DNA of 64,000 nt, taken from positions 45,961,849 to 46,025,848 of the forward strand of contig CM070581.1 of the NCBI GenBank assembly GCA_036346355.1, read 5' to 3'. Numbering within the stretch: position 1 is the stretch's first letter; every line of letters starts with the position of its first letter. Both the position numbers and the translations under genes were made by a program. This document shows, in pieces, positions 11,591-21,463 of the stretch. The DNA is from Rhipidocladum racemiflorum. Its lineage: Eukaryota > Streptophyta > Magnoliopsida > Poales > Poaceae. A model generated the notes under the pieces. That model saw nothing but the letters and a program-made list of their open reading frames with translations, was not told the origin of the DNA and ran no database searches.

Positions 11591-14500
11591 ATGGGCATCA
11601 TTGCTCACTTTGACAGGATGACGAGGGAGACCACCGAGGGTCTTAGCGAGGATGTACGACTCACTAACGAGCGTATGTCGATGCAAAAGGACCATCTCAG
11701 ATCCATCGAGGACGCACAAGGGATTGTTAACACTACTCTTGCTACTATTTTGGCTAGACTTGATACTTTTGCAGCTGCTGCCTCTGGGGCTTCCAATCCG
11801 CAACCGCGTCGTCCAAACAACACTTCAACTCCACGGGAGGGGCATCCAGCAGACTTAGAAGAACAAAATGAAGACAACCAATATGACGACACCACTGATT
11901 TGGAGGAAGACAACACCGTCAATTACGACAATAACCGTGACCATCGTCGGCTACGCTTCAATCAGCAAGGTATGCGACGTGATCCTCCACGACCCAGGGA
12001 ACGAGAACGAGATGATGTTTTCCATAAGGTAAATTTCAATATGCCACCTTTCGAAGGTAAATATGATCCTGATGGTTACCTTAGTTGGGAATTACTTGTT
12101 GATCAAAAATTTGCATGCCATGATTTTCCTGAGAATAGAAGAGTTAGGGCTACCACTAGTGAATTCTCTGATTTTGCGTCTATTTGGTGGAGAGAACATT
12201 GTCGCGCTCATCCAAATAATATACCCACCACTTGGGAAGCATTAAAATTGCTAATGAGGCACATATTTGTTCCTTCATACTATGCAAGAGATTTATTGAA
12301 TAAATTGCAGCGCCTACACCAAGGTAAGAATTCAGTGGAAGAATATTACCAAGAATTGCAAATTGGCATGTTGCGTTGTGGCTTAATTGAGAATGAGGAA
12401 GCTTCTATGGCTCGTTTTCTAGGTGGGTTAAATCGTGAAATCCAGGACATTCTAGATTATAACGATTATAATTCGATGACTCGTTTATTCCATCTTGCTT
12501 GTAAAGCTGGACGTGAAGTGCAGGGTCGACAATCGAGGGCAAAAGCTAACTTTTCTACAGGTCGAGCTACTACATGGGCACCGCACGCCCCTGCTGCCCC
12601 ATCCAGTTGTACCACTACCCCGACCCCCTCCAACAACAAAATGACGCACTCCACTTCAAATTCAGCACCCCGATCAACGCCGACGAGGAGTAACACACAA
12701 GCTCCTACCAAAAGCTCGTCAGCATCTGTCACCTCAACGGGACGCACAAAAGATATTCAGTGCCATCGCTGCAAGGGTTTTGGCCACATGATGAAGGAGT
12801 GTCCAAACAAGCGCATGCTAATAACCTGCGAAGATGGCAAGTATGATGATTCTGCAAGTGATCTTGATGAAGAAACATATGCTTTGCTTGCGGAACATGA
12901 AAACGGTGATCCAAACTCAAAACATGAAGAAGAGCACGTGAGCGCTGCTGATGCTAATCAATATTTGAGTATTATTGCACACCGTGTGCTTAGTGCTCAG
13001 ATTGCCCGTACCGAGCCAAATCAATGCCACAATTTGTTTTACACGAAAGGCGTCGTCAAAGAAAGATCCATTCGAATAATCATTGATGGTGGGAGTTGCA
13101 ATAATCTAGCAAGCATGGACATGGTGGAGAAGCTAGCACTATCCACTAGACCACACCCTCAGCCCTACTACATTCAATGGTTCAACAATAGCGGCAAGCT
13201 CAAGGTAACACGCCTGGTAAGAGTACATTTCGCTTTAGGTTCTTATCATGATTATGTTGACTGCGATGTCGTACCTATGCAAGCATGCTCTATGTTATTA
13301 GGTAGACCTTGGCAATATGATAAGAATTGTTTACAACATGGTAGAACCAATCAATACTCTTTTATGCATAAAGAAAAGAAGATTGTGTTACATCCAATAT
13401 CGCCTGATGCCATTGTAAAAGATGAGATCGCTAGAGCTAGCAAAGAGAAAAATCGAGAGAGAACTAAGAGTGAAAATCAGATTGTCGCAAAGGAGTTTGA
13501 ACAACATCAAAAGAAAGAATCTAACTCGGATGGTGATAAGAAAAATGAGATTAAGTTGAAAGGTGCATGTTTTCTTGCAACAAAATCTGATGTGAATGAG
13601 TTGGATACAAGTAGTTATTCTTGCTATGCTCTGGTTTGCAAACAAACTTTGTTTTTACTAGAGGAGATGTCTCTTTCTTTGCCTCCTTTCGTCGCTAACC
13701 TTTCGCAGGAATACGCTGACATTTTTCCAAAGGACATCCCCTCAGGGGTGCCGCCAATTAGAGGGATTGAGCACCAAATTGACCTCATTCCAGGGGCATC
13801 CTTGCCCAACCGAGCGCCATACAGAACCAACCCTGAAGAGACTAAAGAGATACAACGCCAAGTTCAAGAATTTCTTGATAAAGGGTACGCACGTGAATCT
13901 CTTAGTCCTTGTGCTGTTCAAGTCATTTTAGTACCTAAGAAAGATGGAACATGGCGCATGTGTGTGGATTGTAGAGCAATTAATAATATCACCATTAGAT
14001 ATCGCCATCCTATTCCTAGGTTAGACGATATGCTTGATGAATTAAGTGGCTCTACTATGTTCTCTAAAGTTGATTTGCGTAGTGGGTACCACCAGATTCG
14101 CATGAAGTTAGGAGATGAATGGAAAACAGCATTTAAAACTAAGTTCGGTTTATATGAGTGGTTAGTTATGCCGTTTGGATTAACTAATGCACCTAGCACT
14201 TTTATGCGATTGATGAACGAGGTTTTATGTGCTTTCATTGGAAAATTTGTGGTGGTTTACTTTGATGATATCTTGATCTACAGCAAATCTTTAGAAGACC
14301 ATCTTGAACATTTACGTGCTGTTTTTAATGCTTTACGCGATGCACATTTATTTGGTAACCTTGATAAGTGCACCTTTTGCACGGATCGAGTCTCTTTTCT
14401 TGGCTATGTTGTTACTCCACAGGGAATTGAAGTTGATCAAGCCAAGGTTGAAGCGATACAGAGTTGGTCGACTCCTAACACGGTCACACAGGTGCGGATT

Positions 14501-14845
14501 TTCCTAGGACTTGCTGGATTCTATCGTCGTTTTGTGAAGGACTTCAGCACAATCGCCGCACCTTTGAATGAACTCACCAAGAAGGGTGTGCCTTTTGTTT
14601 GGGGCAAGTCACAGGAAGATGCCTTCAATGTTCTGAAAACTAAGTTAACACATGCACCCTTACTCCAACTTCCAGAGTTTTCTAAGACATTTGAACTAGA
14701 ATGTGATGCTAGTGGAATTGGTTTGGGTGGTGTTATGTTACAAGAAGGAAAACCTGTTGCTTATTTTAGTGAGAAGTTGAGTGGGCCTAGTTTGAACTAT
14801 TCTACGTATGATAAAGAGTTATATGCGCTAGTTCAAACTTTATAA
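11591..14845 (+). CDS. Gag, protease, reverse transcriptase and partial RNase H of element I
   Basis: An open frame of 1084 residues that encodes the retrotransposon polyprotein. In order: capsid-like gag (about 150-320, with the block LLNKLQRLHQGKNSVEEYYQ); a zinc knuckle CHRCKGFGHMMKEC starting at residue 391; an aspartic protease with DGGS at residue 499, the gypsy variant of DSG/DTG; reverse transcriptase with VPKKDGTWRMCVDCRAIN and the catalytic YFDD at 890-893; and the start of RNase H with ELECDASG (Asp at 1039). A likely earlier ATG at 11549 is in the same frame but is cut off by TGA at 11585. The frame ends at TAA (14843-14845), where family members have Gln (CAA). Catalytic residues are otherwise kept, so this copy decayed recently. 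Confidence 0.9.
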   Translation: MGIIAHFDRMTRETTEGLSEDVRLTNERMSMQKDHLRSIEDAQGIVNTTLATILARLDTFAAAASGASNPQPRRPNNTSTPREGHPADLEEQNEDNQYDDTTDLEEDNTVNYDNNRDHRRLRFNQQGMRRDPPRPRERERDDVFHKVNFNMPPFEGKYDPDGYLSWELLVDQKFACHDFPENRRVRATTSEFSDFASIWWREHCRAHPNNIPTTWEALKLLMRHIFVPSYYARDLLNKLQRLHQGKNSVEEYYQELQIGMLRCGLIENEEASMARFLGGLNREIQDILDYNDYNSMTRLFHLACKAGREVQGRQSRAKANFSTGRATTWAPHAPAAPSSCTTTPTPSNNKMTHSTSNSAPRSTPTRSNTQAPTKSSSASVTSTGRTKDIQCHRCKGFGHMMKECPNKRMLITCEDGKYDDSASDLDEETYALLAEHENGDPNSKHEEEHVSAADANQYLSIIAHRVLSAQIARTEPNQCHNLFYTKGVVKERSIRIIIDGGSCNNLASMDMVEKLALSTRPHPQPYYIQWFNNSGKLKVTRLVRVHFALGSYHDYVDCDVVPMQACSMLLGRPWQYDKNCLQHGRTNQYSFMHKEKKIVLHPISPDAIVKDEIARASKEKNRERTKSENQIVAKEFEQHQKKESNSDGDKKNEIKLKGACFLATKSDVNELDTSSYSCYALVCKQTLFLLEEMSLSLPPFVANLSQEYADIFPKDIPSGVPPIRGIEHQIDLIPGASLPNRAPYRTNPEETKEIQRQVQEFLDKGYARESLSPCAVQVILVPKKDGTWRMCVDCRAINNITIRYRHPIPRLDDMLDELSGSTMFSKVDLRSGYHQIRMKLGDEWKTAFKTKFGLYEWLVMPFGLTNAPSTFMRLMNEVLCAFIGKFVVVYFDDILIYSKSLEDHLEHLRAVFNALRDAHLFGNLDKCTFCTDRVSFLGYVVTPQGIEVDQAKVEAIQSWSTPNTVTQVRIFLGLAGFYRRFVKDFSTIAAPLNELTKKGVPFVWGKSQEDAFNVLKTKLTHAPLLQLPEFSKTFELECDASGIGLGGVMLQEGKPVAYFSEKLSGPSLNYSTYDKELYALVQTL

Positions 14846-15348
14846 ACATGGCAACATTATTTATGGCCCAAGGAATTTGTTATACATTCTGATCATGAAT
14901 CGTTAAAACATATTAGAAGTCAAGCTAAACTGAACTGTAGACATGCAAAGTGGATTGAATTCATTGAGTCATTTCCTTATGTCATCAAACACAAAAAGGG
15001 AAAGGATAATGTCATTGTTGATGCCTTCTCTAGGAGATATACCATGCTCTCACAACTTGACTTCAAAATTTTTGGTTTGGAAACGATTAAAGAGCAATAT
15101 GTGCATGATAATGATTTTAAAGGTGTGTTGCTCAATTGAAAAGAGGGAAAAACATGGAACAAATTTATCCTCAATAATGGGTTTGTGTTTAGAGCAAACA
15201 AACTATGCATTCCAGCTAGTTCTATTCGTTTGTTATTGCTACAGGAAGCGTATGGAGGAGGGTTGATGGGACACTTTGGTGTGAAGAAGACGGAGGACAA
15301 ACTCACTAGCCATTTCTTTTGGCCCAAGGTGAGACTAGACGTGGAACG
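14846..15348 (+). pseudogene. RNase H end and integrase N-terminus of element I
   Basis: The same frame continues past the TAA with TWQHYLWPKEFVIHSDHESL (RNase H) and IKHKKGKDNVIVDAFSRRYT. A second in-frame stop follows (TGA at about 15137, where O has TGT). It then enters the integrase zinc domain with GGLMGHFGVKKTEDKLTSHF. The frame is cut in the middle of the HHCC zinc site at 15348 by element C and resumes at 23283-23287. Confidence 0.9.
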
Positions 15349-16017
15349 TGTAGGATCGAAGTATACGAATATAGCAATCAGAGGGGGGTGAATGATTGTG
15401 CGGAAGCTAAAACCAAATTCTTGATCTATTAAAAGTTCACCCCAAAACAGAACCAAATAATTGCCTCGTTTTCGACAAAAACAGAATGATAGAGGTTCGG
15501 TAAAACGTGAATTCCCGGAGATCCAACCGTTAGATTGATCGGAAATTTGGACACAAGAAATTATATTCCAATACGAATCGAACACAAAAAGAATCAGCTC
15601 GATCGGACTTACGGATCAAAAGTTATGAGCTTCAAAAGCTTGCTGTTCCAGAACTTGACGAAAACTAATCTAATCAAAACTTCAAGATTAAACAAGATCT
15701 TCAAAAGATTAATCAACTGGACTTTGAGGAACTCTAAATAAATACCCTAGAAAGATTTTTGATGGATCAAATCAAGATGAAACTCAAGAATCAAAAACCA
15801 ATCTAGAATTAGAGCAAGCATGCAAACAAGAACCAAGACAGAAAACACTTTAGCAACGTGGTTACTGTAGCACGCAAGAATCTTGGAAGAATTGATCTTT
15901 ATTTCTTTTGTCTAAAGTACTCTCATCAAAAGAGTACAAACCCTAAAACTGAGCTTGAGGCTCTCAATGCGCTCAGCTCCAATTGATTCGATGCCCTTCA
16001 ACAGGAGACACCCCTCC

Positions 16018-16025
16018 TATTTAAA
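16018..16025 (-). promoter_or_regulatory. TATA-like box in LTR of C
   Basis: TTTAAATA on the minus strand, in a GC-richer context, at a position conserved in the other LTR (22133-22140) and in element B (33581-33589). It is the likely LTR promoter core. Confidence 0.5.
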
Positions 16026-16597
16026 GGAGCAAAACACAAGGAGTTCTGAATACAATTCCTAATCTAGAAAGAGTATGTATACAACTCCTCTTGGCCCAAC
16101 GTGGCCGAGTACAACTCTTGCACGCGTATGGCAACCCTACCATACTCACGTGACTAACACTTTGCACGCGTATGGCCACCTGCCATACTCACGTGACTAA
16201 CACTTTGCACGCGAATGACCTCCTGCCATTCTCACGTGACTAACCATTCTTCATGTGCACCATTCTCTTAGCCCGAACGTCCCGCATGACATCCTTGACC
16301 ACCAAGACCTCAGTTCCTCCCTGAACCTAGTCCCGGACCTCAGCTCCTCCATGAACCTAGTTCCGGTCCCGTCATCAACCACGTTCGTCTTCGAGCAATA
16401 CCTGCACATGAACAAATCACAAAACAATTTCGAGCACAAGTCCACGACTTGACTCACATCAATCCATGCAAATACTCACACGAGCATTGCATAAAGTCCA
16501 CTTCAAGCATCATGAAATTCTCACAAATTTCATAATCTCAAAAACAAATCAAACACAATTCCAATTTGGCTCAAAACCCTAATCGAGCAAAAACGCA

Positions 16598-16990
16598 TTC
16601 ACGACGGACCAAATAATATGGTCCGGCGTACATATGAAAAAGTCACTAAAAAAAACATTCACAACGGACCAACAAAATCGGTCCGGTGTACAAGTGAAAG
16701 TCTCGGTTAAGAAGAAATCATTCCAGCGAAAACACGTTCACGACAGACTAAAAGAAATCAGTCCGTCGTACATGCGAAATCAATCCTCAAAAGGCCGTTC
16801 ACGACTGACCAAAGAAATTGGTCCGACGTACATGCAAAACTTACTGGTTTCTTGGAAAATTGAGTTCGGCTCATGAGCTCAAAAGCACGTCCACGACAGA
16901 CCCAAAAACTTGGTCCAACGTACATGGGAAAAAGAGGTTGCCAAAAACATGTTTACAACAGACCAACAAAATTGGTCCGTCGTACATACG
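16598..16990 (-). repeat. Array of palindromic units in 3' LTR of C
   Basis: Six units of about 35 bp start near 16598, 16650, 16738, 16798, 16889 and 16950. Each has the form TTCACGACGGACCAA, an A-rich loop, then TTGGTCCGTCGTACATG. The arms GACGGACCAA and TTGGTCCGTC are inverted repeats that could form a hairpin in RNA. Short spacings (about 52-61 bp) alternate with longer ones (about 86-91 bp). The same array is in the other LTR at 22713-23106. Confidence 0.85.
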
Positions 16991-17166
16991 AAAAACGATC
17001 TGGTGCAGATGGGGAACTTACTGTTTCTTGAGAGCTTGGTCCGGTGCAAAAGCGAAACTTACTGTTGCTTGTCAAATTGTCAAACACATGCACAAGCACA
17101 TTTTGCAAAACCAATTCTAAGTTAATTTTTTAATTCAAAGCCAATTTTTCAGCACATGATTTCACA

Positions 17167-17176
17167 ATCTCCCCCT
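17167..17176 (-). other. Polypurine tract of element C
   Basis: On the minus strand AAGGGGGAGAT directly precedes the LTR start. Several more tracts of the same kind (CCCCCT runs on the plus strand near 17287, 17319, 17413, 17429 and 17469) lie just upstream in element orientation. Confidence 0.85.
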
Positions 17177-17819
17177 TGATGAAAACATTGGCAACACCAC
17201 TTAGATTTGAACATTTGGCATTCACTTTACAAAAGATTTTGAAATCCAAAGGATCAAGGACAAAAAAAGAGAAAACATAGAATTCCCCCTTTGACCAAAA
17301 TGCAAAACAAAATCTCCCCCTGAGAAGGAAAATGTGTGTGAATGTGCAATGTGCCCAAAAATTCCAAAATTCTCCACACTTCTCCCAAAATTCTCAAATT
17401 TCCAAAAACAACTCCCCCTTTTTCTTCTCCCCCTTTTTCCTTAAACTTTTCAATGATTCCCAAATTTCTCCCCCTTTGACAATGGATTCATCAAGAGTAC
17501 AAAAGAGTTCTGGTTCAAAATTTTTCCTGTAGCAAAGATTTCACAAGGAGAAACAAGGGAGTGCCAAGATAGGAAAAGATGAGCTCATTCGATCATATAA
17601 CCTTATATATCACATAACATGCAAAATACATGATCTTGATGTGATTTTAACAAGTTAGGGAATGACATGCATCTCAACCTCAATTCAGTCAACTATAGCC
17701 AAGTACTAAGCAAAACCATTAGTAGAAAAACAAAGGCTCAAAGTTGAAGCAAATAACAAATCAGGGCAAGCAAGTGGTTTCAACTCCAATCTAGTAGACC
17801 AATTTTAATCTTTAAATAA

Positions 17820-17960
17820 TAAACTGCATGTGGCATGCTTGACGCATACTTCTTTCTTTTTCTTGTATTGGCATGCTTGAAGCATACATCTTATCTTTGA
17901 GGAAATGGCATGCTTGAAGCATACATCTTGTCTTTTTAGGGAAAGCATGCCAGAAGCACA
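17820..17960 (-). repeat. Palindromic repeats in 3' untranslated part of C
   Basis: Four spaced copies of TGGCATGCTTGAAGCATAC or close variants lie here; each is itself a near-palindrome around GCATGCTTGAAGCATGC. Element B has three of the same motif at 48309-48421. Confidence 0.75.
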
Positions 17961-18313
17961 TTACTTTAGGCTTTTGCTTTTAACAACCCCTTTTTTTATT
18001 GATTCCCTTTTATTTTTCTTTTTCTTTGATTGTAAACATGCAAAAGTGATTAAAAGGTCTTATGAAAGAGTAAAATTGAAAATACACTTGCTTCATAGCC
18101 AAAATTTGTCAAGGAAATTCAATATCAAGCCTAGAAGAGTAAGATACCACAAAGCATTTAGCTATAGGCAATCTGACCAAGGAATTTCGCAATGTCATTT
18201 TTAGTTCAAGTGAGACAATTAGATTATCATATATTAGCTCAATTACATAACATATAAAGAAATATGATAAAGTGAGCTCATCAAGTGAAAGAACTTGGCA
18301 AGGAAACTCCCCC

Positions 18314-19200
18314 TCAAAACAAACCCATTGGATGTACAATCCCAAGTTCTCCCCGAATAAAAGCAAAACGAGAAGAAGACAAAGGTTTTGTGAAAATGTC
18401 TGCCAATTGATGTTCAGTATCCACATGATGAAGCACAATGTTGCCTTTTTCAACATGATCTCTAAGAAAGTGAAATCTGATGTCAATGTGTTTTGTTCTA
18501 GAGTGCTGCACGGGGTTCTTAGCAATGCAAATTGCACTAGTGTTATCACACAAAAGAGGAACACTATCCAAATTAACCCCATAATCTTTAAGTGTAGCTA
18601 CTATCCAAAGAATTTGAGAACACCAACTAGTAGCAGCCACATATTCAGATTCAATGATTGATTGTGCAAATGTAAGATTGTTTTCTAGATGACCATGCAA
18701 TAAGAGAATTGCCCAAGAAATGACATGTACCAGATGTACTTTTTCTATCAATTCTACATCCTCCAAAATCAGCATCAGAATAAGCTCTTAAACTAATGCA
18801 TAAGGAAGCAGAAAGCCAAATGCCAAAATCTTGAGTACCATGGAGATACCTGAAAGTTCACTTGAACGCTTGTCGATGTGAAGCACGTGGGAAGCTTGAA
18901 AACAAGCACACACAAGCATGTGGGAAGAGTCTCTCATGTAAACCTCCAATTATCTCATCCTCAACAGCATCATCATCATCTTTTATGAACAAAGACACTC
19001 TCCCCCTGAACATATGCACATGTACTTGCATCATTTGGACTAGTGCCTTTTGCGAAAACAGAAGTGGAAGAAGCATCTCCAAAGGCAACACTTTCAGCAT
19101 GAGATGCACGAGTGAAGAAGAACCAAAACTTATCACTGAACATATGAAGTGAGCATCCGAAATTTACTAGCCACATGTTCTCCTTCCTCGCGTGAGAAGC
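18314..19200 (-). pseudogene. Remnant pol of element C (protease start joined to RNase H end)
   Basis: Going downstream on the minus strand: first a protease-like block WLVNFGCSLHMFSDKFWF (near 19175), in which the family motif DSGCSRHM has become NFGCSLHM, so the catalytic Asp is lost. A GDASSTSVFAKGT block follows and jumps directly to the linker before reverse transcriptase (CAYVQGESVF, near 19020). A second jump leads to PRASHRQAFK near 18880. RNase H then runs to the family end HQLADIFTKPLSSSRFAFIRG at 18330-18390. All of integrase and most of reverse transcriptase are gone. Element B shows the same two junctions. Confidence 0.85.
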
Positions 19201-21411
19201 CTACATAGAAGCAGAAATTGTCGAGGCCTCGGTACTGGGGTTAGAAATAAGATGTTTAGGAATCCAGTACTGAGACACACGACGCACAACAGTAGGCACA
19301 ACATGAGCATTCTTATGCACAAAGATGGATTTATCTTTTCCCGTGTTCTTACCAACAAAAGGTGTTTGCATCACCCTAGGCACATAATGAGAAACAAAGC
19401 GTGCCTGTCTGAAATTAGACCTAGCATTAAACCTTTCTCTCTTTTGTTGTTTAGCTAGTCTAAAGCAAAAGTCTACTAAATGTCCATCTCTACCACAATG
19501 AGTGCAAGTGTACTTAAAATGATGTTTTGCTTTAACAGTGGAAGAACATTTTGCATTCATCATAGTAGAAGATAAAAGACCAGCAGATTTAAAGACAGTT
19601 TTCTTAAGCTCATTGACAATTTCAAATTTTCCACTTTCAAGTGTTTTGACAACAGTGGGAGCATGTGATTTATGATGAGCATAAGAATAAAAACCTAAAC
19701 CTTTGTTCTGAGTGCTGACTTTTGATTGATCCAAAATCATGTTTAGGTTTTTCTTGCCATTAGTGAAATGTTCCAAAGAATTTTGCAAGTAATCAACTTT
19801 CTTAGCAAGAGTTAAACAATTATTGCAGGGAACATCCACTTTTTCTTTTTGCTTGCGACAAGTTGAGCATGAAAGAACCTCATGTGTAAGCCGATCATCA
19901 GTCAATTGAGAAACCCTAGCATTTGCATCTTTTAATTTTAATTCAAGAGTTGAGCATTTAGAACAAGAAGTTAAACCATGCAAATTATCAGTGGAACAGC
20001 TAGCATGTTTAACATATTTCTCATTTTTCTCACTTTCAGCATTAATTTTCTCAATCAAGGAAGCATGTTCTTTCCTAAGCGAAGTAAGCTCATTCCAAAT
20101 TAAGTCACATGATTTGCAAGCATTATCATCAGGAATCAAGGTTTTAAGTCTAGCAATTTCAGCATTCAATGACTCCACAACAAAATCATATTTCTTAATT
20201 TTCTTGTCACGTTTATCAAGCAATTTACCAAGTCGAGCAACAGCAATAGCTAATTCATCGTAAGAAGGATCTACCTCATTGAAGTCGCTGTCATGATCGC
20301 CGTCGGTGAAGCTGTCGCTGCTTTTGGCCATGAGACACAACCCCGTCAACTCATGCTTGCTTGGAGTTGCATCATCCTCGCTGCTCTCCGAATCCACATC
20401 GCTCAAATTGACTTGTTCAAGAGCGGAAAGAACTCGATGGACAACTTTGCGGTTGATGAAGTTCTTCTTCTTTCTATCACTTGGAGAGAACTTCTTCTTC
20501 TCTTTTCTTCTGTCGTTGTCCTTCTCCTCCCTTGATGCTTTACCTGCAAGTTTAGGACAATTTGGACGAATATGGTCGAGATCACCACACTCATAGCATC
20601 TTGGAGGATCACCACCACCTCTCTTTCTCTTTCTCACATTTTGCAAAGCTTTGTTAAAGCGAGAAGAGAGTAGTGATAAGTCTTCTTCTTGGAATTGCTC
20701 AATCTGTTCATCGGTTAATGAAGACAAGAAAGATAGAGCAAAACTTGAAGCAGCACCATTATGAGATATGCTAGATTGAGATGTCAAAGCAATTGATTTA
20801 TGATCATTCTTTCTAGCAAAAACATCTAATTCATGAGTTTTCAACTTAGAATAAAGAACATCTAAAGTAAGTGTACTCATGATAGAAGATTCTCTAATGG
20901 ATGTAACTTTTATCTCCCAAATAGACATGTCTAATGCACCAAGCAATTGTCTAGCATTAGCAGCATCATCAAAGCTAACTCCAACAGCACGCAAATTGCA
21001 AAGAATTTTATTAAAGCGTGCAAAGAAATCATCTAGTGACTCACCAGGCTTCATCTCAAATCGCATGTATTCCTTTTTGTAAAGATCTTGACGAACCTCT
21101 TTAATAGTGTTAGAACCCTCATGGTAATCACAAAGAGATTTCCATACCTCATATGCGGATCGAAGATGAATCACACGATCGAAGTCGCTACGTCCCAAGC
21201 CTTGGATGATCAAGTTGCGCGCCTTGCTGTTTGCTTCAACATGTGTGCGATTGGTGTCGTTGACGTTGTCGTTTGCAGGGACTTCATATGGCTTGTAGAC
21301 CATCTCCCAAATTGTGAAGCCTTGTGCTTGGATGAACGCCTCCATCTTGGCCTTCCAAAACTGAAAATCAACACCATCGAACACACATGGTTTTGTCGAA
21401 TAACGATCCAT
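19201..21411 (-). CDS. Gag polyprotein of SIRE-type element C
   Basis: An open frame of 736 residues from ATG at 21411 (a longer reading with an upstream GTG is unlikely). It opens with YSTKPCVFDGVDFQFWKAKM, typical of grass SIRE-type gag, then the UBN2-type capsid region (about 60-200, with RFEMKPGESLDDFFARFNKI). A zinc knuckle CYECGDLDHIRPNC lies near residue 272, followed by a Lys/Arg-rich segment. A long coiled-coil-like middle follows (about 370-600, with many Cys pairs such as SCSKCS and SCSTCRKQ). A second zinc knuckle CTHCGRDGHLVDFC is near residue 640. The product would form the virus-like particle. The frame ends just before the damaged protease. That such a long frame is unbroken while pol is gone suggests recent activity or selection on gag. 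Confidence 0.9.
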   Translation of the reverse strand: MDRYSTKPCVFDGVDFQFWKAKMEAFIQAQGFTIWEMVYKPYEVPANDNVNDTNRTHVEANSKARNLIIQGLGRSDFDRVIHLRSAYEVWKSLCDYHEGSNTIKEVRQDLYKKEYMRFEMKPGESLDDFFARFNKILCNLRAVGVSFDDAANARQLLGALDMSIWEIKVTSIRESSIMSTLTLDVLYSKLKTHELDVFARKNDHKSIALTSQSSISHNGAASSFALSFLSSLTDEQIEQFQEEDLSLLSSRFNKALQNVRKRKRGGGDPPRCYECGDLDHIRPNCPKLAGKASREEKDNDRRKEKKKFSPSDRKKKNFINRKVVHRVLSALEQVNLSDVDSESSEDDATPSKHELTGLCLMAKSSDSFTDGDHDSDFNEVDPSYDELAIAVARLGKLLDKRDKKIKKYDFVVESLNAEIARLKTLIPDDNACKSCDLIWNELTSLRKEHASLIEKINAESEKNEKYVKHASCSTDNLHGLTSCSKCSTLELKLKDANARVSQLTDDRLTHEVLSCSTCRKQKEKVDVPCNNCLTLAKKVDYLQNSLEHFTNGKKNLNMILDQSKVSTQNKGLGFYSYAHHKSHAPTVVKTLESGKFEIVNELKKTVFKSAGLLSSTMMNAKCSSTVKAKHHFKYTCTHCGRDGHLVDFCFRLAKQQKRERFNARSNFRQARFVSHYVPRVMQTPFVGKNTGKDKSIFVHKNAHVVPTVVRRVSQYWIPKHLISNPSTEASTISASM

Positions 21412-21449
21412 TGATCTAATCACCGGTTAAGATAGATTAGAAAAACCTT

Positions 21450-21461
21450 GCTCTAATACCA
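21450..21461 (-). other. Primer binding site of element C
   Basis: On the minus strand TGGTATTAGAGC lies two bases inside the 5' LTR. It matches the initiator-Met tRNA site TGGTATCAGAGC except for one base. Element B has the unchanged site. Confidence 0.85.
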
Positions 21462-21463
21462 CT

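Larger units (their letters stand above)
15349..17166 (-). repeat. 3' LTR of element C
   Basis: On the plus strand it begins TGTAGGATCGAAG and ends CATGATTTCACA, so in element orientation it reads TGTGAAATCATG...CTTCGATCCTACA. A TATA-like TTTAAATA (minus) lies at 16018-16025. A palindrome array occupies 16598-16990. Confidence 0.92.

Noticed and set aside
16598..16990. Regular short repeats with spacers, superficially like a CRISPR array
   Set aside because: Units vary, spacers are not of constant length, arms are inverted repeats, and they sit in a eukaryotic LTR present twice as a direct repeat.
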